Part shown: piece by piece, positions 56,534-64,000 of the stretch
Position numbering within the stretch: position 1 is the first letter of the stretch
Layout: the number at the start of each line of letters is the position of its first letter
NCBI RefSeq assembly: GCF_014596085.1
Contig: NZ_JACCJY010000024.1
Location: 1 to 64,000 of the forward strand
Length of the DNA stretch: 64,000 nt
Reading direction: 5' to 3'
DNA from: Azospirillum tabaci
Lineage (GTDB): Bacteria > Pseudomonadota > Alphaproteobacteria > Azospirillales > Azospirillaceae
Made by a program: the position numbers and the translations under genes
Notes under the pieces: generated by a model
What the model saw: the letters and a program-made list of their open reading frames with translations, nothing else
Databases searched by the model: none
What the model was told of the DNA's origin: nothing

Positions 56534-57169
56534 ATGGCCCGCATGAAATTCCTGTGCGACGCGGAACGCTGCATCGAGTGCAACGCCTGCGTCACCGCCT
56601 GTAAGAACGAGCACGACATCCCCTGGGGCATCAACCGCCGCCGCGTCATCACGCTGAAGGACGGCGTGCCGGGCGAGCGCTCCATCTCCATGGCCTGCAT
56701 GCACTGCAACGACCCGCCCTGCGCCGCGGTCTGCCCGGTGGACTGCTTCTACCAGACGGCCGACGGGGTGGTGCTGCACTCGAAGGATCTGTGCATCGGC
56801 TGCGGCTATTGCTTCTACGCCTGCCCCTTCGGCGCGCCGCAGTACCCGCAGGCGACCAACTTCGGCGGGCGCGGCAAGATGGACAAGTGCACCTTCTGCA
56901 CCGGCGGCCCGGAAGCGGACAACACGATGGAGGAGTACCAGAAATACGGCACCAACCGGCTGGCCGAAGGCAAGCTGCCGCTCTGCGCGGAAATGTGCTC
57001 CACCCGCGCGCTGATGGCCGGTGACGGCGACGTTCTGGCCGACATCTATAAGGAGCGGACGGTGCGCCGCGGCTACGGCTCCGGCGCCTGGGGCTGGTCC
57101 ACCGCCTATGGTCAGAACGACCGCGGCGACGCGTTCAGCCCGGGCCGCGAGGGCACGGGCGGGAGCTGA
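56534..57169 (+). CDS. fdhB: Formate dehydrogenase iron-sulfur (beta) subunit
   Basis: A 211-aa ferredoxin-like subunit with four [4Fe-4S] cysteine groups (CIECNACVTACK, CMHCNDPPCAAVCPVDC, CIGCGYCFYACPFG and CTFC...CAEMCSTRA). Transfers electrons from the alpha subunit to the cytochrome b subunit. 25 bp after fdhA. Confidence 0.94.
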   Translation: MARMKFLCDAERCIECNACVTACKNEHDIPWGINRRRVITLKDGVPGERSISMACMHCNDPPCAAVCPVDCFYQTADGVVLHSKDLCIGCGYCFYACPFGAPQYPQATNFGGRGKMDKCTFCTGGPEADNTMEEYQKYGTNRLAEGKLPLCAEMCSTRALMAGDGDVLADIYKERTVRRGYGSGAWGWSTAYGQNDRGDAFSPGREGTGGS

Positions 57170-57185
57170 GCGGGTGGGGAAGTGA

Positions 57186-57271
57186 TGCCCCCACCCTAAC
57201 CCTCCCCCGCTTCGCAGGGGAGGGGACAAAACTCCCTCCCCCGCCCAGCGGGGGAGGGCCGGGGTGGGGGC
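57186..57271. repeat. Palindromic repeat, family A, between fdhB and fdhC
   Basis: TGCCCCCACCCTAACCCTCC at the left and GGCCGGGGTGGGGGCA at the right, inside the fdh operon and separating two subunit genes. Confidence 0.8.
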
Positions 57272-57328
57272 AGGCGTCCCCCGATCACGCACCCCGCAAA
57301 GCGCATATTTTCTAGGGAAGGACGCGCC

Positions 57329-58333
57329 ATGACGAAGCTCCTGCGCCCCCTGCTGGTCCTGTTCGTTCTGCTGCTCGCCGCCCCGGCGGTGCAGGCGCAG
57401 TTCTACCAGACGCCGGGGCCGACCTCGCCGACCTCGAAGGAGGAGGTGCAGCTCTACCAGACGCCGGACGGCAAGCTGTCCGGGCGGGTCAGCATTCCCG
57501 ACGCGAAGCTGGGCGTCCTGGTCCAGCCGGAGGGGCGGGAATGGCGCGAGTTCCGCATGGTCTGGCTGAAGATCATCGCCGGCGCGCTGATCCTGGGGCC
57601 GATCGCGGCGCTGGCGATCTTCTACCTGATCCGCGGCACCATCCGCATCCAGGGCGGCCGGTCGGGGCGTCCGGTGCTGCGCTTCAGCGGCATGGACCGC
57701 TTCGCCCACTGGACGACGGCGGTCAGCTTCCTGCTGATGGCGCTGACCGGGCTGATCCTGACCTTCGGGCGCATGCTGCTGATCCCGCTGATCGGCCATC
57801 CGAACTTCACGATGCTGGCCGAGGCCAGCAAGTACATGCACAATTTCTTCAGCGTGCCCTTCGTCCTCGGGCTGCTGATGATCTTCGTGCTGTGGGTGCG
57901 CGACAACATTCCGGAGAAGGCCGATCTCGTCTGGCTGAAGACGCTCGGCGGCGTGCTGAACAAATCCGGCGAGCATCCGGAGGCCGGGCGCTTCAACGCC
58001 GGCCAGAAGGGCGTCTTCTGGGCGGTGGTGTTCGGCGGCTTCGCGCTGTCGCTCACCGGCTTCCTGCTGATGATGCCCTTCGCGGTCACCGGGATCGGCG
58101 GCATGCAGATCCTCCATGTGGCGCACGGGGTGGTGGCCGCGCTGATGATCGCGCTGATCATCGGGCACATCTACATCGGCACCATCGGCATGGAGGGCGC
58201 CTTCGACGCCATGGGCAGCGGTGTCGTGGACGAGAACTGGGCCAAGGACCATCACCGCCGCTGGTACGAGGAGCAGCTCCGCAACGGACGGGCCAACGAG
58301 GACGAGCGGCTGCGGCATCATGCGGCGGAGTGA
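57329..58333 (+). CDS. fdhC: Formate dehydrogenase cytochrome b556 (gamma) subunit
   Basis: A 334-aa membrane subunit passing electrons to quinone. A signal peptide (LLVLFVLLLAAPAVQA) is followed by a periplasmic segment, then four or so membrane helices with heme-ligating His residues (FAHWTTAVSFLLMALTGL, MQILHVAHGVVAALMIALIIGHIY). Last gene of the cluster; the encoded tail is charged and cytoplasmic. Confidence 0.92.
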   Translation: MTKLLRPLLVLFVLLLAAPAVQAQFYQTPGPTSPTSKEEVQLYQTPDGKLSGRVSIPDAKLGVLVQPEGREWREFRMVWLKIIAGALILGPIAALAIFYLIRGTIRIQGGRSGRPVLRFSGMDRFAHWTTAVSFLLMALTGLILTFGRMLLIPLIGHPNFTMLAEASKYMHNFFSVPFVLGLLMIFVLWVRDNIPEKADLVWLKTLGGVLNKSGEHPEAGRFNAGQKGVFWAVVFGGFALSLTGFLLMMPFAVTGIGGMQILHVAHGVVAALMIALIIGHIYIGTIGMEGAFDAMGSGVVDENWAKDHHRRWYEEQLRNGRANEDERLRHHAAE

Positions 58334-58407
58334 GGCGCGGAACCTCTCGACAGGCGCGCCGGCATGACCGATCCTTCCGCGCAACGAATTGTGCGTAGGG
58401 GGGATGC

Positions 58408-59691
58408 ATGCCGCTCGACCACCGGGAGTCGCTGTTCCGCCGGATCGCGGAGCGGCGCGACGAGCTTGTTGCGCTGACCCGCGACCTGATCCGCATCCCC
58501 ACCGTGAACCCGCCCGGCGACGTCTACACTGACTGCGCGGAGTTCCTCGGGCGGCGGCTGGCCGGGCGCGGCTTCGCCGTGGAGTATGTGCGGGCGGACG
58601 GGGCGCCCGGCGACAGCGACCGCTACCCGCGCACCAACGTCGTTGCGCGGATCGAAGGGCGCGCGCCCGGCCCCTGCGTGCATTTCAACGGCCACATCGA
58701 CGTGGTGCCCGCCGGCCAGGGCTGGACGGTCGATCCCTTCGAAGGCGTGGTGAAGGACGGGCGCGTCTACGGCCGCGGCGCCTGCGACATGAAGGGCGGG
58801 ATCGCCGCCTCCATCATCGCCGTGGAAGCCATCCTGGAGGCGGGCATTCCCTTCCCCGGCGCGCTGGAGATCTCCGGCACCGTGGACGAGGAATCGGGCG
58901 GCTATGGCGGGGTCGGGCACCTCGCCACGCTCGGCTACTTTTCCCGCCCGCGGGTCGATCACGTCATCATCCCGGAGCCGCTGAACGTGGACCGGGTGTG
59001 CATCGGCCACCGCGGAGTCTGGTGGGCGGAGATCGAGACGAAGGGCCGCGTCGCCCACGGCTCCATGCCCTTCCTCGGCAACTGCGCGGTGCGCCACATG
59101 GGCGCCGTGCTGCACCGGATCGAGACGGAGCTGATCCCCCGGCTGGCCGCCAAGCGCACCGCCATGCCGGTGGTCCCGGAGGGGGCGCGGCAGTCCACCC
59201 TGAACATCAACGCCATCCATGGCGGCCAGCCGGAGGATCACGGCGGCTTGCCCAGCCCGATGGTGCCCGACCGCTGCCGCATGGTCATCGACCGCCGCTA
59301 CCTGATCGAGGAGGACCCGGAGGAGGTGCGGGCGGAGGTCACCGGCATTCTGGAGGATCTGCGCCGCGAGCGCCCCGGCTTCGACTACGAGCTGCGCGAG
59401 GTGCTGGCCTTCCTGCCCACCCTGACCGACACCGACGCGCCGGTGGTGCGGGCGGTGGGGGCGGCCATCGAGACGGTGCTGGGCCGTCCGGCGGCGCAGG
59501 TGGTGTCGCCCGGCACCTACGACCAGAAGCACATCGCGCGGGTCGGGCATCTCAAGGACTGCATCGCCTACGGCCCCGGCATCCTCGACCTCGCCCACCA
59601 GCCGGACGAGTATGTGGGCATCGACGACATGGTCCATTCCGCGCAGGTTATGGCGATGGCCGCCCTGGCGCTGCTGCGGCGGGAGGTCTAG
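58408..59691 (+). CDS. M20-family deacetylase/desuccinylase (ArgE/DapE-like)
   Basis: A 427-aa zinc hydrolase with all canonical motifs: NGHIDVVPAG, YGRGACDMKGG, TVDEESGGYGG and the C-terminal His in TYDQKHIARVGH. The intact bridging Asp contrasts with the M20 gene at 42513. Likely substrate an N-acyl or N-succinyl amino acid, but not determinable. Begins 74 bp after fdhC and may be cotranscribed. Confidence 0.85.
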   Translation: MPLDHRESLFRRIAERRDELVALTRDLIRIPTVNPPGDVYTDCAEFLGRRLAGRGFAVEYVRADGAPGDSDRYPRTNVVARIEGRAPGPCVHFNGHIDVVPAGQGWTVDPFEGVVKDGRVYGRGACDMKGGIAASIIAVEAILEAGIPFPGALEISGTVDEESGGYGGVGHLATLGYFSRPRVDHVIIPEPLNVDRVCIGHRGVWWAEIETKGRVAHGSMPFLGNCAVRHMGAVLHRIETELIPRLAAKRTAMPVVPEGARQSTLNINAIHGGQPEDHGGLPSPMVPDRCRMVIDRRYLIEEDPEEVRAEVTGILEDLRRERPGFDYELREVLAFLPTLTDTDAPVVRAVGAAIETVLGRPAAQVVSPGTYDQKHIARVGHLKDCIAYGPGILDLAHQPDEYVGIDDMVHSAQVMAMAALALLRREV

Positions 59692-59708
59692 GGGAAAAAA
59701 CGCCGCTC

Positions 59709-61433
59709 TTACTTCCAGGTGACCCGGCCGCCGACCTCCTCGGCGATGAAGTCCGCCCAGCGTTTGCGTTCGCCCAGAAGGTTCGCCGGGAAATAGTCGT
59801 TCAGCTCCACGGACTGCCAGCGGTAGCCGGGACGCTTGAAGATGTCGCTGCCTTCCGCCAGGAAGCGGGGCACGTCAATGCCGTCAAGGATGTCGTCGCG
59901 GTTCAGCTCCTGGTGCGAGAAGCTCTGGATCTTGTGCCGGATGGTGGCGTCGTCACCGATGTAGGAGAAATGCCAGCCCGCGTGGGGCAGGATGTCCACA
60001 TAGGGCGGACGCGTCTCGGGGGTGTAGCGGTCCAGCGTGCCGCGGCTTTCGCGGATCTGCTGCGGCGTGGTCATCCGAGCCATCAGCCCGCGGACGGCGA
60101 CGGGGAAGACCGAGAAATTCTCGCCTTCCACGTTCATGAAGTTGACCTTGAAGTAGAACAGCGGCACGCGGAACCCGGCGATCATCGCCGAACTGTCGCG
60201 CAGCGACGCGACCGACCGCGCGCGCAGGATCTCGTCCACGTCCGAAACGATGACGATGTCGTCCGGCTCCACCTTGTCCAGCCCGAGCGCGATGGCGTTC
60301 CGCTGCGCCCGCTCGCGCACCCAGGGATTGTCGGTTTCCGGGAAGTCGGGGGCGACGACCAGCTTCACCTTGTCCAGGAAGGGCAGGAAGCGATGGCGTT
60401 CCTCCATGAAGTGCAGCGGCTTCGGCGCGCCGGCGAAGGTCTGCTTGGCCTCGACGATCACGAACTGGTCGACCGTGTCGTACAGCTCGCGGAAGCGCAG
60501 CTCCAGAAGGTCGAGTTCGTTGTGGAAGGTGAAGCAGTCGTAGATTTTCGGCTGGCGGCGCTGCGGCGCGGCCACCGCCGGCCAGCGCGACCCCGGCGCC
60601 GCCGTCGTCTGCACGGCGTCGGCCAGGGCCAGCGCATAATCCCGCGCGGCACCGGCCGTCCATTCGGTGATCTGGGAGCGCAGGAACGTCTCGTCCCGCC
60701 GCGCCACCAGCTTGCGGACCATGGAGGCGAAGGGGGCCTTGCGTCCGGACAGCGCGAGGCTGGTCATCAGGTCCGTGTACTCCCGCCTGTCGAGGAGCGG
60801 GCCGTCCATCACCTCGATCCGCTCCTCCAGCGCGCGGTCCCCCAGCACCTTGCCGAAGTTGAACAGGCCGTGGAAGCCGAAGGCCGGTCCCGGCACCGGC
60901 GTCCGCTCGAAGGCGAAGCGGTCGGCCACGGCCTCCGGGGCGAAGCGGATGCCGGCCTTCTCCAGCGCCGGGCGCTCGGTCCGGCAGATGACGTGATCCT
61001 CGGGAATGCCGGCCTCGAAGGGCAGGTCGCGCAGCCGGTCGAGCAGGGCGGCGGAGCGCAGGGAGAAGCCGCCGTTCCCCACCGTCATGCCGTCCTGGTA
61101 CCAGCCCCAGCGGGCGCCGATGTAGTCGAAGGCGCGGAACTCCTCCGTCCAGGCCTGCGGATCGGCGACGAAGCCGTCCCACTGCGCGATCAGGACATGG
61201 CCGGTCGATACGAGCCGGCGCAGGCGGACGTTGATCGTGTCCGAATAGTCGTCGATGTCATGGATCGGGGCGATGCGGTGGAAATCGACGCCGGGAATCT
61301 TCGGATCGCGGTCGGAGAGCAGCAGGACGCTGGAGAAGCGGCAGGCGGCGATGCTGTCCCGGATGGCCATCTCGACCAGGGCGTGGTTCGCCGTGTCGGC
61401 GAACACCAGCGTGCAGTCCTCGATCCTCACCAT
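59709..61433 (-). CDS. Two-domain glycosyltransferase: DUF5672 plus GT17
   Basis: A 574-aa protein. Residues 1-210 match DUF5672 (TGHVLIAQWDGFV, YIGARWGWY, VGNGGFSLRS), and residues 285-574 match family GT17, known for eukaryotic beta-1,4-N-acetylglucosaminyltransferase III (IYDCFTFHNELDLLELRF, FVIVEAKQTFAG, PDDIVIVSDVDEI). A fused two-step glycosyl transferase for surface glycan or protein is inferred. Starts at 61433, convergent with the M20 gene. Confidence 0.85.
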   Translation of the reverse strand: MVRIEDCTLVFADTANHALVEMAIRDSIAACRFSSVLLLSDRDPKIPGVDFHRIAPIHDIDDYSDTINVRLRRLVSTGHVLIAQWDGFVADPQAWTEEFRAFDYIGARWGWYQDGMTVGNGGFSLRSAALLDRLRDLPFEAGIPEDHVICRTERPALEKAGIRFAPEAVADRFAFERTPVPGPAFGFHGLFNFGKVLGDRALEERIEVMDGPLLDRREYTDLMTSLALSGRKAPFASMVRKLVARRDETFLRSQITEWTAGAARDYALALADAVQTTAAPGSRWPAVAAPQRRQPKIYDCFTFHNELDLLELRFRELYDTVDQFVIVEAKQTFAGAPKPLHFMEERHRFLPFLDKVKLVVAPDFPETDNPWVRERAQRNAIALGLDKVEPDDIVIVSDVDEILRARSVASLRDSSAMIAGFRVPLFYFKVNFMNVEGENFSVFPVAVRGLMARMTTPQQIRESRGTLDRYTPETRPPYVDILPHAGWHFSYIGDDATIRHKIQSFSHQELNRDDILDGIDVPRFLAEGSDIFKRPGYRWQSVELNDYFPANLLGERKRWADFIAEEVGGRVTWK

Positions 61434-61562
61434 GCCGTTCCCCGTTCTGCCGCCGGCTTCAGCCGCCCGCGGGCGCGGATCCTATCACGGCGGTTGTGGG
61501 GCTGCCACGGGCGGAGCGCCGGTCCTCCTTTGACGGGCGGGGGCGTCGCATTCGACGTCAAA

Positions 61563-61704
61563 TCCCTCTCCCGTCCCGGGAGAGGGGGCCCGCGAAGCGG
61601 GCGGGTGAGGGTTATGCAAGGATCAAGGCGCTGATTCTCGGCGGTACCCTCACCCTTCCCACGCTTCGCGTGGGCCCCTTCCCTCTCCCGGGACGGGAGA
61701 GGGG
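61563..61704. repeat. Palindromic repeat, family B, ahead of the TPP riboswitch
   Basis: CCCTCTCCCGTCCCGGGAG to CTCTCCCGGGACGGGAGAG with the shared GGGTGAGGGTTATGC and ATCAAGGCGCTG segments. About 75 bp upstream of the riboswitch. Confidence 0.8.
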
Positions 61705-61777
61705 CTCCAAAGGCAATGCCTCCGTTCGTTAGCCCGACCTCCTTGACGGGCGGGGGCCGGTCCCTTAGCTTGCGAAT

Positions 61778-61886
61778 GTTCCCTGGGGGGCCTTGCTAGG
61801 AGGCTGAGACTCCGCCGGTCCGGCGCTTTCATCCGGACAACGCGGTGACCCATCGAACCTGATCCGGGTCATACCGGCGTAGGGAC
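61778..61886 (+). ncRNA. TPP (thiamin pyrophosphate) riboswitch
   Basis: The THI-box consensus is plain: CTGAGA at 61804-61809, and GAACCTGATCCGGGTCATAC followed by CGGCGTAGGGA at 61856-61884. GTTCCC (61778-61783) and GGGAC (61882-61886) form P1. Between aptamer and gene, CGGGAC (61886-61891) can pair with GTCCCG (61936-61941), and ACACC (61927-61931) with GGTGT (61967-61971) over the ribosome-binding site, so translational control is plausible. TPP binding should lower expression of the LuxE/LuxC-like genes. Confidence 0.92.
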
Positions 61887-61979
61887 GGGACTGAAGGGCG
61901 GCACGGCGTACCCCCATTCCATCCAGACACCGCTTGTCCCGGCAACAGTTTGTTGGCGCTGCAAAAGGTGTGTGCGGAC

Positions 61980-63074
61980 GTGACCGAAGCCCGACTTGTC
62001 GAAGACCTGCTGGCCTTCATCGCCGCCGGAGAGGCGGACGAGGAGGCGTTCAACCGCATGGCGCTGGCCGTCTTCGCCCACCAGTTCGAGACCAACGCCC
62101 CCTACCGCCGCTTCGCCACCCAGCGGGCGCGCACCCTGCGCACGGTGAAGAGCTGGCGCGACGTGCCCGCCGTGCCGATCAGCGCCTTCAAGGACCTGAC
62201 GCTGAGCGGACGCCCGCCGGAGGAATGCCCGTACGTCTTCATGACCAGCGGCACCACCAAGGGGGTGCGGGGCAAGAGCCACCATCCGACGCTGGCGGTC
62301 TACGACCGCTCCATGACCGTCAATTTCCGACGCCGCTTCATGGCCAATCCTTACGGGGGTGACTTCGAGCGGCTGCGCATGGGCATCCTGTTCCCGACCG
62401 AGCAGGCGATGCCCAACTCCTCGCTCGCCCATTATCTGGCGCTGGCCAGGAGCGAGTTCGGGACGGCGGAGAGCCGCTATTTCGTCTCCGACGCCGGGCT
62501 GGACGTGGACGGGGCGATCGAGGCGCTGTCCCGCGCCGAGGAAACCGGCGAACCCTACGCCCTGCTGGGGGCGAGCTTCAGCGTCGTGCATCTGATGGAC
62601 GCGCTGGCCGAGCGGGGGAGGAGCTTCGCCCTGCCGGCGGGCAGCCGCATCCTCGACACCGGCGGCTTCAAGGGCCAGTCGCGCGAGATGGCGGCGGAGG
62701 AATTCTACAGCCGCCTGTCCGCGACCTTCGGCGTGCCGCGCCGGCTGTGCATCAACATGTACGGCATGACCGAGCTGAGCACCCAGTTCTACGACGACGG
62801 CAACGAGACCTGCCCGTCGGTGAAGTCCGGCCCGCACTGGATCCGCAGCCGGGTCATCAACCCGCTGACCGGCCAGGAGGTGCCGCGCGGCAGCGTCGGC
62901 GTGCTCGTCCATCACGATCTGGCCCATTTCAACTGCGCCTCCGCCATCCTGACCGAGGACGCGGGGGTGGAGGTGGAGGGCGGTTTCCAGCTTCTCGGCC
63001 GGGCCGACGGCGCGGACGCCAAGGGCTGCTCCATGGCGGTCGAGGACTTCCTCAAAGCGGCGCGGGCCTCCTGA
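61980..63074 (+). CDS. LuxE-type acyl-protein synthetase
   Basis: A 364-aa ATP-dependent acid-activating enzyme. The AMP-binding motif TSGTTKG is at residues 89-95, FGVPRRLCINMYGMTELSTQ in the second half, and a near-C-terminal Cys350 in KGCSMAVEDF matches the acyl-accepting Cys of LuxE. It would adenylate a carboxylic acid and pass it on to the reductase encoded next. GTG 61980 follows AAAGG 12 bases upstream; other in-frame starts at 61950 or 61968 are possible. A TPP riboswitch lies in its leader. Overlaps luxC-like gene as TGATG. Confidence 0.85.
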   Translation: MTEARLVEDLLAFIAAGEADEEAFNRMALAVFAHQFETNAPYRRFATQRARTLRTVKSWRDVPAVPISAFKDLTLSGRPPEECPYVFMTSGTTKGVRGKSHHPTLAVYDRSMTVNFRRRFMANPYGGDFERLRMGILFPTEQAMPNSSLAHYLALARSEFGTAESRYFVSDAGLDVDGAIEALSRAEETGEPYALLGASFSVVHLMDALAERGRSFALPAGSRILDTGGFKGQSREMAAEEFYSRLSATFGVPRRLCINMYGMTELSTQFYDDGNETCPSVKSGPHWIRSRVINPLTGQEVPRGSVGVLVHHDLAHFNCASAILTEDAGVEVEGGFQLLGRADGADAKGCSMAVEDFLKAARAS

Positions 63075-64000
63075 TGGAGCGCGCCGGGCATCTGCCGGGG
63101 CTGTCCGCCGACGCGGTGGACTGGCGGACGCTGACCTTCCGGCGCGGCGCCGAGACGCTCGACGTGGCGGTGCCGGTGCTGAGCGAGGCGCAGATCGCTG
63201 AATTGGCAACGCGGGTGCGGACGAACGCGCGGACTTACCTGAGAAGCCGCACGGTCGCGGAGATCGCCGCCACCATCGACCGCGCCGTCGCCCGGCTGCT
63301 CGATCGCGACGACCCGTGGCGGCAAAAGGCGGAACGGCTTCTGCCGCTGGTCACCGGCTACGACGCGGAGATGGTCCGGCTGGGGCTGACCGGCTATCTG
63401 AAGACCTTCCGCGGGCCGGAGCTTCGGAAATTCATCGCCGAGGATTTCGCCAACCCGGCGGTGCTCGACGATTTCCAGCCCATGCCCAAGGGCGGCTTCG
63501 CCCGCGCCTTCGGGCCGGAGCTTCTGCTGCACGTCTGGGCGGGCAACGTGCCGGGCCTGCCGCTGTGGAGCCTGATCTCCGGCCTGCTGGTGAAGGCCGG
63601 CACGGTCGGCAAGCTGCCGAGCGCCGAGCCGCTGTTCGCCGGCTGGTTCGCGCAGATTTTGGCGGAGATCGACCCGGAACTGGCCGGCTGCATCGCCATC
63701 GTCTGGTGGAAGGGCGGCGACGAGGCGGCGGAGCGCGCGTGGCTGGGCCGCGCCGACACGGTGGTCGCCTATGGCGGCAACGACGCGCTGGAGGCCATCC
63801 GGGCGCGGGTGCCGATCACCACGCGCTTCCTGCCCTACGGGCACAAGATCAGCTTCGGCATGGTCGCCCGCTCCGCGCTCGACGCCGGGAAGGCGGGGGC
63901 GGCGGCGCGGCAGGCGGCCTACGACGTGGCGCGCTACGACCAGCAGGGCTGCTACTCGCCGCAGACTTTCTTCGTGGAGCGCGGCGGGCGGGTGTCGCCG
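63074..64000 (+). CDS. LuxC-type acyl-CoA/acyl-protein reductase, cut by the window end
   Basis: 309 codons are present. NADP-site segment HVWAGNVPGLPLWSLISGLL, and the catalytic Cys293 in YDQQGCYSPQTFF as in LuxC. It would reduce the acyl group held on LuxE or CoA to an aldehyde. No LuxA, LuxB or LuxD gene is in the window. The frame runs past 64000. Codons 41-46 contain a copy of the 16-bp motif (AELAT). Confidence 0.85.
   Translation, partial: MERAGHLPGLSADAVDWRTLTFRRGAETLDVAVPVLSEAQIAELATRVRTNARTYLRSRTVAEIAATIDRAVARLLDRDDPWRQKAERLLPLVTGYDAEMVRLGLTGYLKTFRGPELRKFIAEDFANPAVLDDFQPMPKGGFARAFGPELLLHVWAGNVPGLPLWSLISGLLVKAGTVGKLPSAEPLFAGWFAQILAEIDPELAGCIAIVWWKGGDEAAERAWLGRADTVVAYGGNDALEAIRARVPITTRFLPYGHKISFGMVARSALDAGKAGAAARQAAYDVARYDQQGCYSPQTFFVERGGRVSP
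63196..63211 (+). repeat. Dispersed 16-bp motif copy in the luxC-like gene
   Basis: CGCTGAATTGGCAACG, encoding AELAT; resembles the origin type CGCTGAATTGGTAACG at 8745. Confidence 0.6.

Noticed and set aside
53575-56709. 1044-codon open frame on the minus strand opposite fdhA and part of fdhB
   Set aside because: It is the antisense shadow of strongly conserved fdh genes in GC-rich DNA, with His/Gly/Val-rich low-complexity sequence and no ribosome binding site.
61980-64000. A bioluminescence operon
   Set aside because: Only LuxE- and LuxC-like genes are present; no LuxA, LuxB or LuxD, and control is by TPP rather than a quorum-sensing promoter. The rest lies outside the window, so this is provisional.

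Overview
The window is very GC-rich, gene-dense DNA that reads as an alphaproteobacterium of the Azospirillum type. That placement is an inference from gene content: a RepA/ParAB replicon beside core genes, sigma-54 nitrogen control, DUF3305/DUF3306-linked formate dehydrogenase, and nadABC with palindromic operators. A plasmid-type replication and partition locus (about 6.9-10.9 kb) shares the molecule with uvrC, sbcCD, guaC and nadABC, so the replicon is probably a chromid or megaplasmid rather than a dispensable plasmid.

Layout. 0.4-5.5 kb: sbcD-sbcC nuclease operon. 5.5-6.9 kb: trypsin-like protease with RTX repeats. 6.9-10.9 kb: repA, an iteron-filled origin, and divergent parA-parB. 10.9-13.7 kb: a Mug-type glycosylase, a YoaK-like membrane protein, and a LysR/RidA divergent pair. 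13.9-26.1 kb: nitrate assimilation, arranged as two divergent units. One is nrtA-nrtB-nrtCD-nasT; the other is nirB-nirD-nasA-cobA. They are driven by back-to-back sigma-54 promoters, and nirB has a leader carrying tandem hexaloop hairpins plus a terminator-like hairpin, the target expected for the NasT ANTAR protein. 26-38.8 kb: accessory and housekeeping genes (NlpC/P60, YgiQ, small hydrophilic proteins, a TPR regulator, a DUF882 peptidase, small HTH proteins, uvrC, LacI and LysR regulators). 39-45 kb: purine catabolism (puuD, uraH, uraD, allC, an M20 hydrolase) and guaC. 45-50.3 kb: glf and the nadA-nadB-nadC operon. 50.3-58.3 kb: the formate dehydrogenase cluster. 58.4-61.4 kb: a second M20 enzyme and a two-domain glycosyltransferase. 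61.7-64 kb: a TPP riboswitch followed by LuxE-like and LuxC-like genes, the latter cut by the window end.

Three things stand out. First, a TPP riboswitch precedes a LuxE/LuxC-type carboxylate-reducing pair with no luciferase genes, which suggests a thiamin-linked acid-to-aldehyde reduction. Second, a 16-bp motif (consensus CGCTGAATTTGAAACG) is packed in the replication origin and recurs across the window, including inside unrelated genes, where it forces rare codons. Third, mosaic palindromic repeats have entered coding sequence at the 5' end of nasA and the 3' end of the DUF3306 gene.

No tRNA, rRNA, CRISPR array or insertion sequence was seen.
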